A stretch of 64,000 nt of DNA from Ruegeria marisrubri (GTDB lineage: Bacteria; Pseudomonadota; Alphaproteobacteria; Rhodobacterales; Rhodobacteraceae). The stretch is taken from positions 124,001-188,000 of the forward strand of contig NZ_LQBQ01000034.1 in the NCBI RefSeq assembly GCF_001507595.1. Direction: 5' to 3'. The notes under the pieces are model-generated. The model was not told the origin of the DNA and ran no database searches. It was given only the letters and a program-made list of their open reading frames with translations. Position numbers and translations under genes: made by a program. Positions 35,126-44,751 of the stretch are shown here, piece by piece. Every line of letters begins with the position of its first letter. The first letter of the stretch is position 1.

Positions 35126-35749
35126 ATGACCCGTGTTCTTGTTCTCTACTATTCCAGCTATGGCCATGTCCGTGCGCTTGCCGAGGCCGAGGCCGAAGGC
35201 GCACGCTCGGTGCCCGGCACCCATGTCGATCTGCGGCGCGTGCCCGAAACCGTCCCCGAGGAGGTCCGGCAAAAGGCCGGGTTCGAAGCGGACGAGACCC
35301 CGGTTGCGTCTCCCGCCGATCTGGAAAGCTATGACGCCGTCATTTTCGGCACCCCGACGCTGTTCGGAATGATGGCCGGGCAGATGAAGTCCTTTCTCGA
35401 TCAGGCAGGCGGCCTGTGGGCGCGGAATGCGCTTGTTGGCAAGGTGGCGGCCGTCTTCGCCTCCACCGGCTCGCAGCATGGTGGACATGAGGCGACGCTG
35501 CTGTCCACCCAGATCCCGCTGCAGCATTTCGGAATGCTGATCGCGGGCATGCCCTATGCCTTTGCCGGTCAAAAGACGGGCGTGGAAATCGTGGGCGGCG
35601 CACCCTATGGCGCGGGCACCATCGCCGGGGCCGACGGGTCGCGCACCCCATCCGAGACCGACCTTTCAGGGGCGCGCTTCCAAGGCGCGTATGTCGCCCG
35701 GATCGCCGCACGACTTGCCGGCGCAGATTGGCAAGAGGAGGCCGCGTGA
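35126..35749 (+). CDS. wrbA: WrbA-type NAD(P)H:quinone oxidoreductase
   Basis: FMN-binding flavodoxin-like enzyme of 207 residues. FMN loop [16 protein letters not shown] at the start, then [29 protein letters not shown] and [17 protein letters not shown], the WrbA signature. It reduces quinones by two electrons and protects from redox cycling. It shares a TGATG stop/start with the DsbA-like gene. Confidence 0.92.
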   Translation: MTRVLVLYYSSYGHVRALAEAEAEGARSVPGTHVDLRRVPETVPEEVRQKAGFEADETPVASPADLESYDAVIFGTPTLFGMMAGQMKSFLDQAGGLWARNALVGKVAAVFASTGSQHGGHEATLLSTQIPLQHFGMLIAGMPYAFAGQKTGVEIVGGAPYGAGTIAGADGSRTPSETDLSGARFQGAYVARIAARLAGADWQEEAA

Positions 35750-36387
35750 TGGCGTCCCTAACCATAGATTTCTTCCACGACGTCGTGTGCTGCTGGTGCT
35801 TCAACATCTCGTCGCGGATGCGTGACCTTGCCGTCGAGTTCGAGCTCGACATCCGGCATCATACCTTTGTCTTGCAAGCCAGCCGCGCCGAAATGGCGGC
35901 GCGATGGGGCACGCCGGAGCAAGCCCGCGAGACGATCCTGTGTCATTGGGACGTGTGTCGGCAAGTCAGCGACCGGCCCGAGCTGGTCGACATCGACGCG
36001 ATGCGCGCGGCCCCGTTCGATTATCCGCACGGGCTGACCGCCGCCGTTGGCTGCAAGGCGGCCGAGCGTCTCGGCGGGCAGGCCGCCCATTGGGACATGT
36101 TCGACCGGCTGCAGAGCGCGCATTTGACCGACGCACGCAACATCGCCGACCCCGAGGTCGTGCTGGAAGCGGCGGGGGCACTCGGATTTGACACGGCGCA
36201 TTTCGCAGAGGTCTTCAACGCCCCGGCGACAGTTCAGGCGGTCGAGACCGACCGTCAACGCGCCCGGTCGCTGCAGGTTCAGTCCGTCCCGACACTCATC
36301 ATCCGGGAAACCGGTGCGCGCCTGGTCAATGGGCCACGCGAAGACCTTGCCGCGCAAATCCGTGCCGCAAGGCGGCTCGTTGCCTGA
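35749..36387 (+). CDS. DsbA-family (FrnE-like) oxidoreductase
   Basis: Cytoplasmic thioredoxin-fold protein of 212 residues without a signal peptide. DFFHDVVCCWCFNISSRM carries a CxxC motif (CCWC) where FrnE proteins have CPWC; the cis-Pro loop is in VQSVPTLIIRETGARLVNG. The start ATG overlaps the wrbA stop. Likely a thiol oxidoreductase or 2-hydroxychromene-carboxylate-isomerase-like protein of stress defence. Confidence 0.85.
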   Translation: MASLTIDFFHDVVCCWCFNISSRMRDLAVEFELDIRHHTFVLQASRAEMAARWGTPEQARETILCHWDVCRQVSDRPELVDIDAMRAAPFDYPHGLTAAVGCKAAERLGGQAAHWDMFDRLQSAHLTDARNIADPEVVLEAAGALGFDTAHFAEVFNAPATVQAVETDRQRARSLQVQSVPTLIIRETGARLVNGPREDLAAQIRAARRLVA

Positions 36388-36399
36388 AAGGAGACCGAC

Positions 36400-36543
36400 A
36401 TGAAATCCCTTCTGATACGAGTGTTCAAACCCTCGCGGCTGCCGCGCCATGCGCGCTGCGATCTGTCACCTCACCTGCGTCGGGATATGGGGCTGCCCCC
36501 ATGTCCGAAACGTCCGCAGCTGAAGATCCACACCCTGTGGTAA
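36400..36543 (+). CDS. Tiny DUF1127-like basic protein
   Basis: A 47-residue product starting MKSLLIRVFKPSRLPRHARC behind a clear AAGGAG. The segment LSPHLRRDMGLPP resembles the DUF1127 core (LS-x-hydrophobic-RDxGL) but is short and Cys/Pro-rich. DUF1127 proteins often bind RNA or act in stress. It sits between the DsbA-like and EamA genes in the same direction, with 22 bases to the next start. Confidence 0.6.
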   Translation: MKSLLIRVFKPSRLPRHARCDLSPHLRRDMGLPPCPKRPQLKIHTLW

Positions 36544-36565
36544 TCCGCCAAACAGGAGCATTGCC

Positions 36566-37465
36566 ATGTCCCGCTCGACCGACATATTCCTGACCGCCCT
36601 GGCGCCTGCCGTCTGGGGCAGCACTTACCTGGTCACCACCGAAGCGCTGCCCGAGGGCTACCCGATCACGCTGGCCGCGTTGCGCGCGCTGCCCGCCGGG
36701 CTGCTGCTGTTGGCGGTGACGCGCTGCCTGCCGCCGCGTGTCTGGCTGGGACGGACCTTTCTCTTGGGCAGTTTCAACTTCGCCCTGTTCTGGGTGCTGC
36801 TGTTCGTGGCCGCTTACCGGTTGCCGGGGGGCGTGGCGGCGACCTTGGGGTCCTTGCAAGCGATGATCGTCATCTTCATGGCGCGCGGCTGGCTGGGCAC
36901 CCCGATCCGGGCCGGGGCGGTGATTGCTGCCGCGACCGGTGTGCTTGGCGTGGCGCTGCTGCTGATCAGCCCCGAGGCGCAGCTGGACCCGGTCGGCATT
37001 GCCGCAGGAGTAGGCGGGGCCGCCTCGATGGCGGCAGGCACGGTGCTCAGCCGGAAATGGCAACCGCCGGTTTCGGCGCTGAGCTTCACCGCCTGGCAGC
37101 TGACGGCGGGTGGCCTGATCCTTTTGCCATTGGCGCTGATCGTCGAGCCGGCTTTGCCACCGTTGACGACCACGAACCTTGCCGGATTGGCATGGCTTGG
37201 CCTTGTCGGAGCGGCTGCGACCTATGCGCTCTGGTTCCGGGGCGTGGCGCGGATCGAGCCCGGAGCCGTTGCCATGCTGGGCATGATGAGCCCGGTGACA
37301 GCGGTGACGCTTGGATGGTTCTGGCTCGACCAGTCGCTCTCTCTGGTCCAGTTTCTGGGCGCTGTAATTGTCCTTGGCTCGGTCTGGGCCGGACAGAGGG
37401 CGAACCGACCGCAGGCGCACCAGATGATCCGCTCAACCCGAAAACATGCTAAGGTCATCGCCTGA
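36566..37465 (+). CDS. EamA/DMT-family transporter
   Basis: A 299-residue membrane protein with about ten hydrophobic helices in two EamA repeats (AVWGSTYLVTTEALPEGYP in the first, WLGLVGAAATYALWFRGV in the second). Drug/metabolite exporter family; substrate unknown. RBS AGGAG lies before the ATG. Context suggests efflux of a reactive or toxic compound, which is inference. Confidence 0.88.
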   Translation: MSRSTDIFLTALAPAVWGSTYLVTTEALPEGYPITLAALRALPAGLLLLAVTRCLPPRVWLGRTFLLGSFNFALFWVLLFVAAYRLPGGVAATLGSLQAMIVIFMARGWLGTPIRAGAVIAAATGVLGVALLLISPEAQLDPVGIAAGVGGAASMAAGTVLSRKWQPPVSALSFTAWQLTAGGLILLPLALIVEPALPPLTTTNLAGLAWLGLVGAAATYALWFRGVARIEPGAVAMLGMMSPVTAVTLGWFWLDQSLSLVQFLGAVIVLGSVWAGQRANRPQAHQMIRSTRKHAKVIA

Positions 37466-37489
37466 AGGCCGCAGACACAGGAGTTTGCC

Positions 37490-38200
37490 ATGCAACAACT
37501 TCAAATGACCTCGGCCTTGGCGCGCGATATGCGTTTTGCCGGCCTGCTCTACCTGGTGATCATCGTGGCGGGTCTGTCCGCAGAACTACTTCTGCGCGGT
37601 CCCTTGATCGACCTTGAGGACGCGAACGCAACGGCCGCGGCGATCCTGTCGGCACCCGGCCAGTTCCGGCTGGCCATTGCCGCCGATCTCGTCATGGCCG
37701 TTTGCGATGCTGGGCTGGCGATCCTGCTGTTTTTGACCTTTCGATCCATGGCGCCGCGGCTGGCCCTCGGTGCGATGGTATTCCGGCTGATCCAGACCGT
37801 GCTCATCGCCGTCAGTCTCATGGGCCTGCTCACCGGGTGGCTGCTGTTGTCGCGCGCGGATATGCTGGCCGATGCGCCCAGGCTCGCCCTGGTGTTTTTC
37901 GACCTTCATGCCCACGGATACGATCTTGGCCTCGTTTTCTTCGGTATCAACAGTCTGATCCTGGGGCTACTGGTCTGGCGGTCGGGCCTCTTTGCGCGGG
38001 TGTTTGGCGTCGGGCTAACGATTGCCGGCCTGGTCTACCTGGCCGGCAGTGGCTTGCGCTTCTTCGCACCCGAACTGGCCCCGGCATTCGCGCCGGCCTA
38101 TGCCCTGACGTTCCTGGCCGAGACCGCGTTTTGCCTACGATTGCTTCTTCAGATCAGCGCCGGCCACAAGGTTTCTCGGCGGCGCGAAATCGCCCCATGA
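37490..38200 (+). CDS. DUF4386 membrane protein
   Basis: A 236-residue protein with about six transmembrane segments. The start DMRFAGLLYLVIIVAGLSAEL and the later FDLHAHGYDLGLVFFGINSLILG are typical of DUF4386. No function is known. It lies 24 bases after the transporter stop in the same direction. Confidence 0.82.
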   Translation: MQQLQMTSALARDMRFAGLLYLVIIVAGLSAELLLRGPLIDLEDANATAAAILSAPGQFRLAIAADLVMAVCDAGLAILLFLTFRSMAPRLALGAMVFRLIQTVLIAVSLMGLLTGWLLLSRADMLADAPRLALVFFDLHAHGYDLGLVFFGINSLILGLLVWRSGLFARVFGVGLTIAGLVYLAGSGLRFFAPELAPAFAPAYALTFLAETAFCLRLLLQISAGHKVSRRREIAP

Positions 38201-38223
38201 TGGACAAGAATAGGAGAGTTTCC

Positions 38224-38661
38224 ATGTCCCAAAGAGGATTTACCGTCCGCGCCCTTGGCGAAATCGCCATCCGCTGTATCGATCTCGACGCGATGGTCGC
38301 ATTCTATCGTGACGTGATCGGCCTGGAGCCGATGAACGATCCGGAAAACGGCGATATCGTGTTCTTTCGTATCGCCGAGGGCTTTGCCGGTCATTCCGCC
38401 GTGCTCGCCCTGTTCCGGCATGACATCGAAGGTGCAGGGAACACGCGGGCGGGCACTGAGCCTCCGGCTTCCGGTCCGGGCTCGACGCTCCATCATCTGG
38501 CTCTCAGCCTGCCCTGGGATGAGCAAGAGGCGGTCATCGCGTGGTACGAGATGCTGGAGCGGGAATACCACGTCGAGACGTTCCCTTGGGTTGGCTGGCG
38601 CGGGGTATTCACCAAGGATCCGGACGGCAACTCTGTTGAACTCGTCGCAAAGGCACCGTGA
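38224..38661 (+). CDS. VOC-family (glyoxalase-like) protein
   Basis: The 145-residue product from MSQRGFTVRALGEIAIRCID holds one vicinal-oxygen-chelate unit: LDAMVAFYRDVIGLEPM, LHHLALSLPWDEQEAV and FTKDPDGNSVELVAK. His/Glu metal ligands are plausible in LHHLALS and SVELV. Reaction unknown; glyoxalases, dioxygenases and thiol transferases share this fold. The ATG at 38224 was chosen because AGGAGAG lies eight bases before it. Confidence 0.85.
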   Translation: MSQRGFTVRALGEIAIRCIDLDAMVAFYRDVIGLEPMNDPENGDIVFFRIAEGFAGHSAVLALFRHDIEGAGNTRAGTEPPASGPGSTLHHLALSLPWDEQEAVIAWYEMLEREYHVETFPWVGWRGVFTKDPDGNSVELVAKAP

Positions 38662-39080
38662 TATGACGGCCCTATCTGGCAGGGTCACAAACGATCGAGA
38701 TTTTTCCAGCCCTGCCGAGAAGTTCTGGAGTGATCCCAACCCGCTCATTCGTCTGCGGCGCAGCGAAGGCTTGCTTTGTCCCGCATCTCGGACCTAGACC
38801 ATTTTTCGAAGAAGGTCTGCTTAAGACGCGTAAGCAGACATTAGCCCACAAAGGCGCTGATCAGCGTTTTGCAACGACTGCTTTCGTCGGCACCGGACGT
38901 TCAGATAAAATCAGCGAATGTCTCAGATGCGGGACAAAACGGACCTTCGGCAACGAGACGCCAACTGGCGTTCCCGGCCCTGAGCGGACTTTGTCCAAAG
39001 CGAGCCAAGCCGTCGCGCAGTTTAGCTTACCGGTCGTCCGTTCGCCGCGCAGCATTCTTTGCATACAAGAGCTTCGACCG
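38662..39080. other. Non-coding spacer with one hairpin
   Basis: No convincing gene. A perfect nine-base inverted repeat GTCTGCTTA/TAAGCAGAC lies at 38815-38839, without a T-run. The word AATGTCTGCT and variants recur in other spacers here (44500s), suggesting degenerate intergenic repeat debris. Confidence 0.4.
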
Positions 39081-40103
39081 TCACTTCGGACCCCTCGAGA
39101 TAAGCTCCCCGCGAAACGCCATCGGTGTTTGCCCTGTCCACCGTTTCATCCCGCGCGTAAAGCTGGCCGGGTCGGCATAACCCAAAGCGTGGGCAATGGT
39201 GGAGATGGGCTCGCCCAAATCCATCCGCCGCTCGGCTTCCTCCCGGCGCACTGTCTCAAGGATCTTGGAAAAGCTCTGACCTTCACGGTCGAGTTGGCGT
39301 TGCAGGGACCGGCGGCTGGTTCCCGCGGCAAAGGCCAGACGGTCAATTGACGGCTTCCCATGCCCAATCATCTGCGCCAGAAGGACTGCAACTGATGCTC
39401 CAAAACTGCGATTGGGTCGCAAGGGCGGTACCGCGTCAACGTTCGTCGCGGGCATCCTGTGGTGCCCTTGGCCGGGAAAGGCCGCATCGGCAAGGTGATC
39501 GGCAATGCAGATCTCCAACGCCCCGGTGGGCGCAGGCGAAATCGCTTTACCCAGCAAACCCGCCAGATGAGACAACCCGAACCGGGGATGCGGCACCATA
39601 CGAATCCGCCGCACCGCCGGGGTGACCGGCCCTGCACAGACCAGCAGGGACTCGATCATCGCCGCACAATACTGTTGCACGGCGTGCAGCGTCTCGTCCC
39701 CGTCAAAGCGCAGGGTCCACCCCTCGCGCACGCAAAGTTCCCCGTTCGCCTCGGTCAATTCCACGGTTTCGTGTGAACAATGCAGTGGCAAAACCGCAGC
39801 GGCCCGGCGCAACACCTGCCGCGGCGTCGCTGATTGTGTCAGAAGGCTTGCCAGCAATCCCAGTTCAGAAAAACCCAGATTGCCCACGATCCGCCACGGC
39901 ACGTCCGGTCCAAAACTCCGGCTCAGATCCCTCAGCAGCATCGCCACATTGCGCACCGGGATCGCCTTGAACGGGTCCGCGCCATCGACCCAGCAGAGGT
40001 CCACAGGAGTCAAATAGCGATCGCGATCGCCCCCTGCCTCGCGTATCCAACGCAGGATTGGAAAGATCGCACCCGCCCGGATCAATGGGATACTGGGCGT
40101 CAT
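39081..40103 (-). CDS. AraC-family regulator with arabinose-binding-like N-domain
   Basis: A 340-residue regulator. The N-terminal two-thirds match the AraC_binding/Arabinose_bd type (VRNVAMLLRDLSRSFGPD), the C-terminus has two helix-turn-helices: SIDRLAFAAGTSRRSLQRQLDREG and PISTIAHALGYADPASFTRGMKRWTGQTP. It faces away from the DUF2092-arylsulfatase operon, with 168 bases between starts, and is a likely regulator of it. Confidence 0.9.
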   Translation of the reverse strand: MTPSIPLIRAGAIFPILRWIREAGGDRDRYLTPVDLCWVDGADPFKAIPVRNVAMLLRDLSRSFGPDVPWRIVGNLGFSELGLLASLLTQSATPRQVLRRAAAVLPLHCSHETVELTEANGELCVREGWTLRFDGDETLHAVQQYCAAMIESLLVCAGPVTPAVRRIRMVPHPRFGLSHLAGLLGKAISPAPTGALEICIADHLADAAFPGQGHHRMPATNVDAVPPLRPNRSFGASVAVLLAQMIGHGKPSIDRLAFAAGTSRRSLQRQLDREGQSFSKILETVRREEAERRMDLGEPISTIAHALGYADPASFTRGMKRWTGQTPMAFRGELISRGPK

Positions 40104-40271
40104 GCCGTCGCTCCTTTCCTTTGTTCACAAAGGGCAAGTCTCGCGCGGTGGCACCAAAAGTCAAGCAGAGGTGCGTGTATTGATCTCTGTCAAGTCTGGC
40201 ACAGTAAATCCGGCCGAACATACGAATATCCTTCGTGCAATGCTGCCGAAGGACAAGGAGGAGGGAAACCC

Positions 40272-41054
40272 ATGCTGCGCATGAACGGACGATACCTGCT
40301 CTCACTTGCGGTTTGCCTTTCCACCTGGCTGGCCAGCCCCGCGGCGCTACAGGCGGACGAGGCAGATGCCAGGCGGATCCTGCAAGAAATGTCGGAGTAT
40401 CTCGACGGCTTGGATGGGTTCAATTTCGGTTTCGATGCCGAGCACGAGCTTGTCTCGACGAATGGAGAAAAATTCGGCCTTCGCAGTTCTGGACGCGTGG
40501 TCATCAAGCGCCCCGACCGACTGTATATCCACCGTCACGCGGGGTTCAGCAAGTTCGATTTTCTTTATGACGGCCAGACCCTCGCCGTGCAGGACAGCGC
40601 CTCGGGGCTGCGCGCGAAGGAGGCCGTGCCCGACGGGATCGACGGGTTGATTGACGAGTTGCGTGACACCTACGGCCGACCGCTTCCGGCAGCCGACCTT
40701 ATCGTCTCGTCGGCATATGACGTGTTGATGGAGGACGTAACCGAGGTGAAGGATCTCGGATTTGGCGTCGTAAACGGGGTCGAATGCGACCACCTTGCCT
40801 TTCGCAACGCTCAAGTCGACTGGCAGATCTGGATCGCGCGCGGCGACGCGCCTTATCCCTGCCTGATGGTCATCACCACGCGGGACATAGCGCAGGCCCC
40901 ACAATACCGGGTCGCGATCACCAGCTGGTCCGAGGACGCGGGCGAGATCCCCGCCGCGCTGCCCGGCGACGCTTTCTCTGACACAGATATCGGCACCTTC
41001 GCGGCCGAGGCGCACGGCTTTCCACCGAACTACACGCTGGAGGACACGCAATGA
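40272..41054 (+). CDS. DUF2092 periplasmic protein
   Basis: The 260-residue product from MLRMNGRYLLSLAVCLSTWL has a signal peptide (cleavage after ALQA) and a LolA-like DUF2092 region (MSEYLDGLDGFNFGFDAEHEL, GRVVIKRPDRLYIHR, FLYDGQTLAVQD). DUF2092 proteins probably bind lipids or hydrophobic molecules in the periplasm. It is first in an operon with a small secreted protein, a beta-barrel and an arylsulfatase; its stop overlaps the next ATG by four bases. The frame continues far upstream but only this start has a GGAGG site and signal peptide. Confidence 0.85.
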   Translation: MLRMNGRYLLSLAVCLSTWLASPAALQADEADARRILQEMSEYLDGLDGFNFGFDAEHELVSTNGEKFGLRSSGRVVIKRPDRLYIHRHAGFSKFDFLYDGQTLAVQDSASGLRAKEAVPDGIDGLIDELRDTYGRPLPAADLIVSSAYDVLMEDVTEVKDLGFGVVNGVECDHLAFRNAQVDWQIWIARGDAPYPCLMVITTRDIAQAPQYRVAITSWSEDAGEIPAALPGDAFSDTDIGTFAAEAHGFPPNYTLEDTQ

Positions 41055-41260
41055 CAGTGTCTGGAAGACTTCTCACCCTGCTCGCCGGAGGCCTGGTGCT
41101 TTCCCTCTTCCTGGAAACTGATTTTACCGGTCGTGACACCTCCTCGGGCCTCGTTCCACAAGCCGAGGCAAGGGTGGGACGCCCCGTCACCCCGGTAAGC
41201 GTCGCTGGAGCGGGTCGCCGGACGGTCCGGCGGTGCGCCGCTGGCGTCTACAACTGCTGA
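41051..41260 (+). CDS. Small secreted protein, C-terminal Tyr-Asn-Cys
   Basis: A 69-residue product with a hydrophobic N-terminus (LLTLLAGGLVLSLFLETD) and a basic mature part ending RRCAAGVYNC. Two Cys residues could form a disulfide. No family recognised. Translational coupling with the DUF2092 gene shows it belongs to the operon; it may be an anchor or partner of the DUF2092 protein. Confidence 0.65.
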   Translation: MTVSGRLLTLLAGGLVLSLFLETDFTGRDTSSGLVPQAEARVGRPVTPVSVAGAGRRTVRRCAAGVYNC

Positions 41261-41306
41261 TCGCCGCTACGCGACAAGAAACGAAAATTCTGAAAGGAAA
41301 CCATTT

Positions 41307-42050
41307 GTGAAGAAGGTATTCACCACACTCGCACTCGGAGCTGCAGGCATCCTGGCCTCCGCCCCGGCTTGGGCCCAAGGTTCAGATTGGGGATACGAAG
41401 CCACAATCTATCTCTTCGCGCCAGAAACCAAGACCGCGATCACCACCCCGGATGGACGGGTCGAAGGCACCCTCAGCTTCAGCGATGCTCTCGACAATCT
41501 CGATTTCGCCTTCATGGGGGCCTTCGCCGCCAGCAACGGCCAGTGGAGCTTCATGATCGACTACATGTATAATGACCTGTCTTTCGGCAACGACACGCCC
41601 GGTCCGGCCCATTCCGGTCTGAACACCTCGATGACGACCAAGATCCTGAACGGCTATGTCGCCTACCGGGTGTATGACGAAGAGACCGCACAGATCGATC
41701 TCGCGGCAGGTTTTCGCTGGTTTGACACCGCCACCACCATGACACTTCTGCCCGGCGCAATGCCCCAGCGCACCGCCACTGCAGATGCCAACTGGGTCGA
41801 TCCGGTGATCGGCGCCCGTGCCCAGGTCGCGTTCTCGGATCGCTGGACGGGAACCGCCTTTGCCGACTACGGTGGCTTCAGCAGTGGAAACGAAACCTGG
41901 CAGGTTCTTCTGACGGCCGACTACGCGCTCAACGACAACTGGCTGCTGCGGGGCGGGTACCGCTACATCTCGGTTGAAAACATCGTCAACGGAAACCCGT
42001 TCGAGTTCAGCCAGTCCGGCCCGATCTTCGGCGCCACCTATCGGTTCTGA
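41307..42050 (+). CDS. Outer-membrane beta-barrel protein (porin-like)
   Basis: A 247-residue protein with GTG start behind AAAGGAAA, signal peptide MKKVFTTLALGAAGILASAPAWA, and alternating hydrophobic strands ending in a terminal aromatic (GPIFGATYRF), the outer-membrane insertion signal. Strand pairs such as AAGFRWFDT and GGYRYISVEN fit an eight-to-twelve-strand barrel. It probably gives passage to the sulfated substrate of the arylsulfatase encoded 26 bases downstream. Confidence 0.85.
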   Translation: MKKVFTTLALGAAGILASAPAWAQGSDWGYEATIYLFAPETKTAITTPDGRVEGTLSFSDALDNLDFAFMGAFAASNGQWSFMIDYMYNDLSFGNDTPGPAHSGLNTSMTTKILNGYVAYRVYDEETAQIDLAAGFRWFDTATTMTLLPGAMPQRTATADANWVDPVIGARAQVAFSDRWTGTAFADYGGFSSGNETWQVLLTADYALNDNWLLRGGYRYISVENIVNGNPFEFSQSGPIFGATYRF

Positions 42051-42076
42051 TCCGGCGCATGGAGGAGAACGACCTT

Positions 42077-44440
42077 ATGAAAACGACCCTATTCACCAAT
42101 CCGCGCACTCTGGCCATGCTCGCCTTTTCCGGGCTGTTTCTTGCCGCACCGGTTCAAGCGGAGTTCGTTCCCGACAGGTCCGTTCTTCCGATCGCTGCAC
42201 CACCTCCGGCGTTGTTCGACGATCTGGACGTGCGCGACACGACGAAACCACCCCTGTTCCAGGTCTCGGCGCCCGAAGGCGCGCCCAACGTGATGATCGT
42301 GCTGGTCGATGACTTGGGCTTTGCCGGAACCAGCGCCTTTGGCGGCCCGGTCGAGACCGAAACCTTCGACCGCCTCGCCGCCGAGGGTCTGCGCTTCGTC
42401 AACTTTCACACGACCGCAGTCTGCTCCCCTACGAGAGCGGCGATAAAAAGCGGCCGCAACCACCACGTCAACAACATGGGCGGCATCACCGAAAACGCGA
42501 CAGCATATCCCGGCGACAACGGTATGATCCCCGACACGGTCGCTCCCATTGCCGAGATCCTGCGCCTCAACGGCTACAGCACGGCCGCCTTCGGCAAATG
42601 GCACGAGACCGCCACCTGGGAAACCAGCATCTCGGGTCCGCATGACCGCTGGCCCACACGGCAAGGCTTTGACAAGTTCTATGGCTTCCTCGGAGGCGAG
42701 ACGAACCAATGGGCGCCGTTCATCTATGATGGCATCCATCCGGTCGAATTGCCGGAAGACCCCGACTATCACTTTCTGACCGACATGACCGATCAGGCGA
42801 TCGCCTGGATCAAGTATCAGAAGGCCCTGACGCCCGACAAGCCCTTCTTCGTCTACTATGCGCCAGGCGCGACCCATGCCCCGCATCATGTCCCGCAAGA
42901 CTGGAGCGCACGCTGGAAGGACAAGTTCGATCAGGGCTGGGACAACCTGCGCCAAGAGATTCTTGATCGCCAGATCGAAACCGGGGTCGTGCCTGAGGGG
43001 ACGATCCTGCCGCCCAAGCCCAAGGCCATTCCCGATTGGGACAGCCTGAGCGACGACGAAAAAACCCTGTTCACGCGGCAAGTGGAGGTGTTCGCGGGCT
43101 ATGTCGATTACACCGATTACGAAATCGGCCGGCTGATCTCGGCGATCGAGGCCGCCGGGCAGCTGGACAACACATTGATATTCCTCGTCTACGGCGACAA
43201 CGGCACCAGCGCCGAGGGTGGCCGCTACGGCATGTATAACGAGATGACCTATTTCAATGGCGTCACGCAAACCGTCGAAGAATTGCTTGAATACGTCGAT
43301 GTCTGGGGCGGACCAGAAACCTATCCGCACCAGGCCGCCGGATGGGCGGTTGCATTCGACACACCCTACAAATGGGTGAAACAGGTGGGCTCCGATTTCG
43401 GCGGCACCAAGGTTGGTATGGCGATCCATTGGCCCGCCGGCATCGAGTCCAAGGGTGAGCAACGCGGGCAGTTCTCGCATGTGATCGACGTCGCCCCCAC
43501 CATTCTCGAAGCCGCTGGCCTGCCTGAACCGCGCATGGTCAACGGGGTGCCCCAAGTTCCCATGCAAGGCACCAGTATGGTCTACACCTTCAAGGACGCC
43601 ACGGCTCCTGAACGCCACACCATCCAGTATTTCGAGATGTTCGGAAACCGTGCGATCTACAAGGACGGTTGGCTGGCCCGCACCATCCACAAGGCCCCGT
43701 GGGAGGCCGAGCCTCGCGCCGCCTTGGCCGACGATACATGGGAGCTGTTCGATACCACCTCTGATTTCAGCCTCGCCAATGACCTGTCAAAGGAACTTCC
43801 GGACAAACTCGAAGAACTCAAGACGGTGTTCATGATCGAGGCCGGGCGCAACCACGTCCTGCCCATCGATGACCGCACCTTTGAGCGGTTCGACGCGGCG
43901 GCGGTCGGCCGCCCGGATCTCATGGCCGGGCGCACTTCGTTGTCGCTGGCCGATGGCATGACGGGTATGGGAGAGAACGTCTTTCTCGACATCAAGAACC
44001 GCTCCAAGACCATCACTGCCAAGGTGGAGGTGCCCGCCGATGGCGGCCACGGCACCATCATTGCGCAGGCCGGGCGGTTCGGAGGGTGGTCGCTCTACAT
44101 CAAGGATGGAGTACCCGCCTACACTTACAATTTCCTCGGATTGCAGAGCTTCACCGTCGCTGGAACGGCGCCGCTATCTGCCGGGAAGCACGAAATCGTG
44201 TTTCAGTTCGACTATGATGGCGGCGGGAAAGGCAAAGGTGGAAACGGCACGCTGGTCGTGGATGGAACCAAGGTCGCGACAGGCCGGATCGACCGGACGC
44301 AGCCGCTTGTGTTTTCCGCCGACGAGACCGCGGATGTGGGGATCGACCTTGCTACGGCTGTTGTCGCCGAGATCGGATCCGAGCGGAAATCCCGCTTCAC
44401 CGGCACGGTTCACGACGTCACAGTCTCAGTCGGCGAATGA
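42077..44440 (+). CDS. Secreted arylsulfatase (type I, formylglycine-dependent)
   Basis: Hydrolyses sulfate esters in the periplasm. The 787-residue product from MKTTLFTNPRTLAML has a signal peptide ending VQA, metal-site Asp pair in VLVDDLGFAG (Asp78, Asp79) and the sulfatase signature CSPTRAA with Cys116, the residue converted to formylglycine. Later motifs: FGKWHE, FVYYAPGATHAPHH and VYGDNGTSAEGG. A C-terminal extension of about 200 residues looks like a carbohydrate-binding-type beta domain. No formylglycine-generating enzyme is in the window. The ATG at 42077 was chosen over one at 42059 because GGAGGAG lies between them. Confidence 0.95.
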   Translation: MKTTLFTNPRTLAMLAFSGLFLAAPVQAEFVPDRSVLPIAAPPPALFDDLDVRDTTKPPLFQVSAPEGAPNVMIVLVDDLGFAGTSAFGGPVETETFDRLAAEGLRFVNFHTTAVCSPTRAAIKSGRNHHVNNMGGITENATAYPGDNGMIPDTVAPIAEILRLNGYSTAAFGKWHETATWETSISGPHDRWPTRQGFDKFYGFLGGETNQWAPFIYDGIHPVELPEDPDYHFLTDMTDQAIAWIKYQKALTPDKPFFVYYAPGATHAPHHVPQDWSARWKDKFDQGWDNLRQEILDRQIETGVVPEGTILPPKPKAIPDWDSLSDDEKTLFTRQVEVFAGYVDYTDYEIGRLISAIEAAGQLDNTLIFLVYGDNGTSAEGGRYGMYNEMTYFNGVTQTVEELLEYVDVWGGPETYPHQAAGWAVAFDTPYKWVKQVGSDFGGTKVGMAIHWPAGIESKGEQRGQFSHVIDVAPTILEAAGLPEPRMVNGVPQVPMQGTSMVYTFKDATAPERHTIQYFEMFGNRAIYKDGWLARTIHKAPWEAEPRAALADDTWELFDTTSDFSLANDLSKELPDKLEELKTVFMIEAGRNHVLPIDDRTFERFDAAAVGRPDLMAGRTSLSLADGMTGMGENVFLDIKNRSKTITAKVEVPADGGHGTIIAQAGRFGGWSLYIKDGVPAYTYNFLGLQSFTVAGTAPLSAGKHEIVFQFDYDGGGKGKGGNGTLVVDGTKVATGRIDRTQPLVFSADETADVGIDLATAVVAEIGSERKSRFTGTVHDVTVSVGE

Positions 44441-44751
44441 TTAAGCTTCAGGTTTGTTCGATCTTCACCGGCAAGTAAGAATACCGCTTCCAAGCTACCT
44501 CAATGTCTGCTTCAGGTTTCTTGGCACAGGCGTTTCGTGCTTGCAACGAAGGCCCGCTCCCGGGGAGTGCTCAGGCTCTGACGGTTGCAGATGCATCGAC
44601 GCGGCCGATTGAGCCGTCAGCCACACCGTGGACGAATAAGCGGTCGCTTGCCGCGCACGCATTTGGAAGTCGATTCCTCCCATACGAAATCACCCAGACC
44701 GTAATGCTGGCAGACGCGCAACCCGAAGCTTGTGTAGTTTCAGCTCGGCGT

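Noticed and set aside
44441-44751. Possible small gene between the two sulfatase operons
   Set aside because: Short frames only, without ribosome site, family motif or signal peptide.
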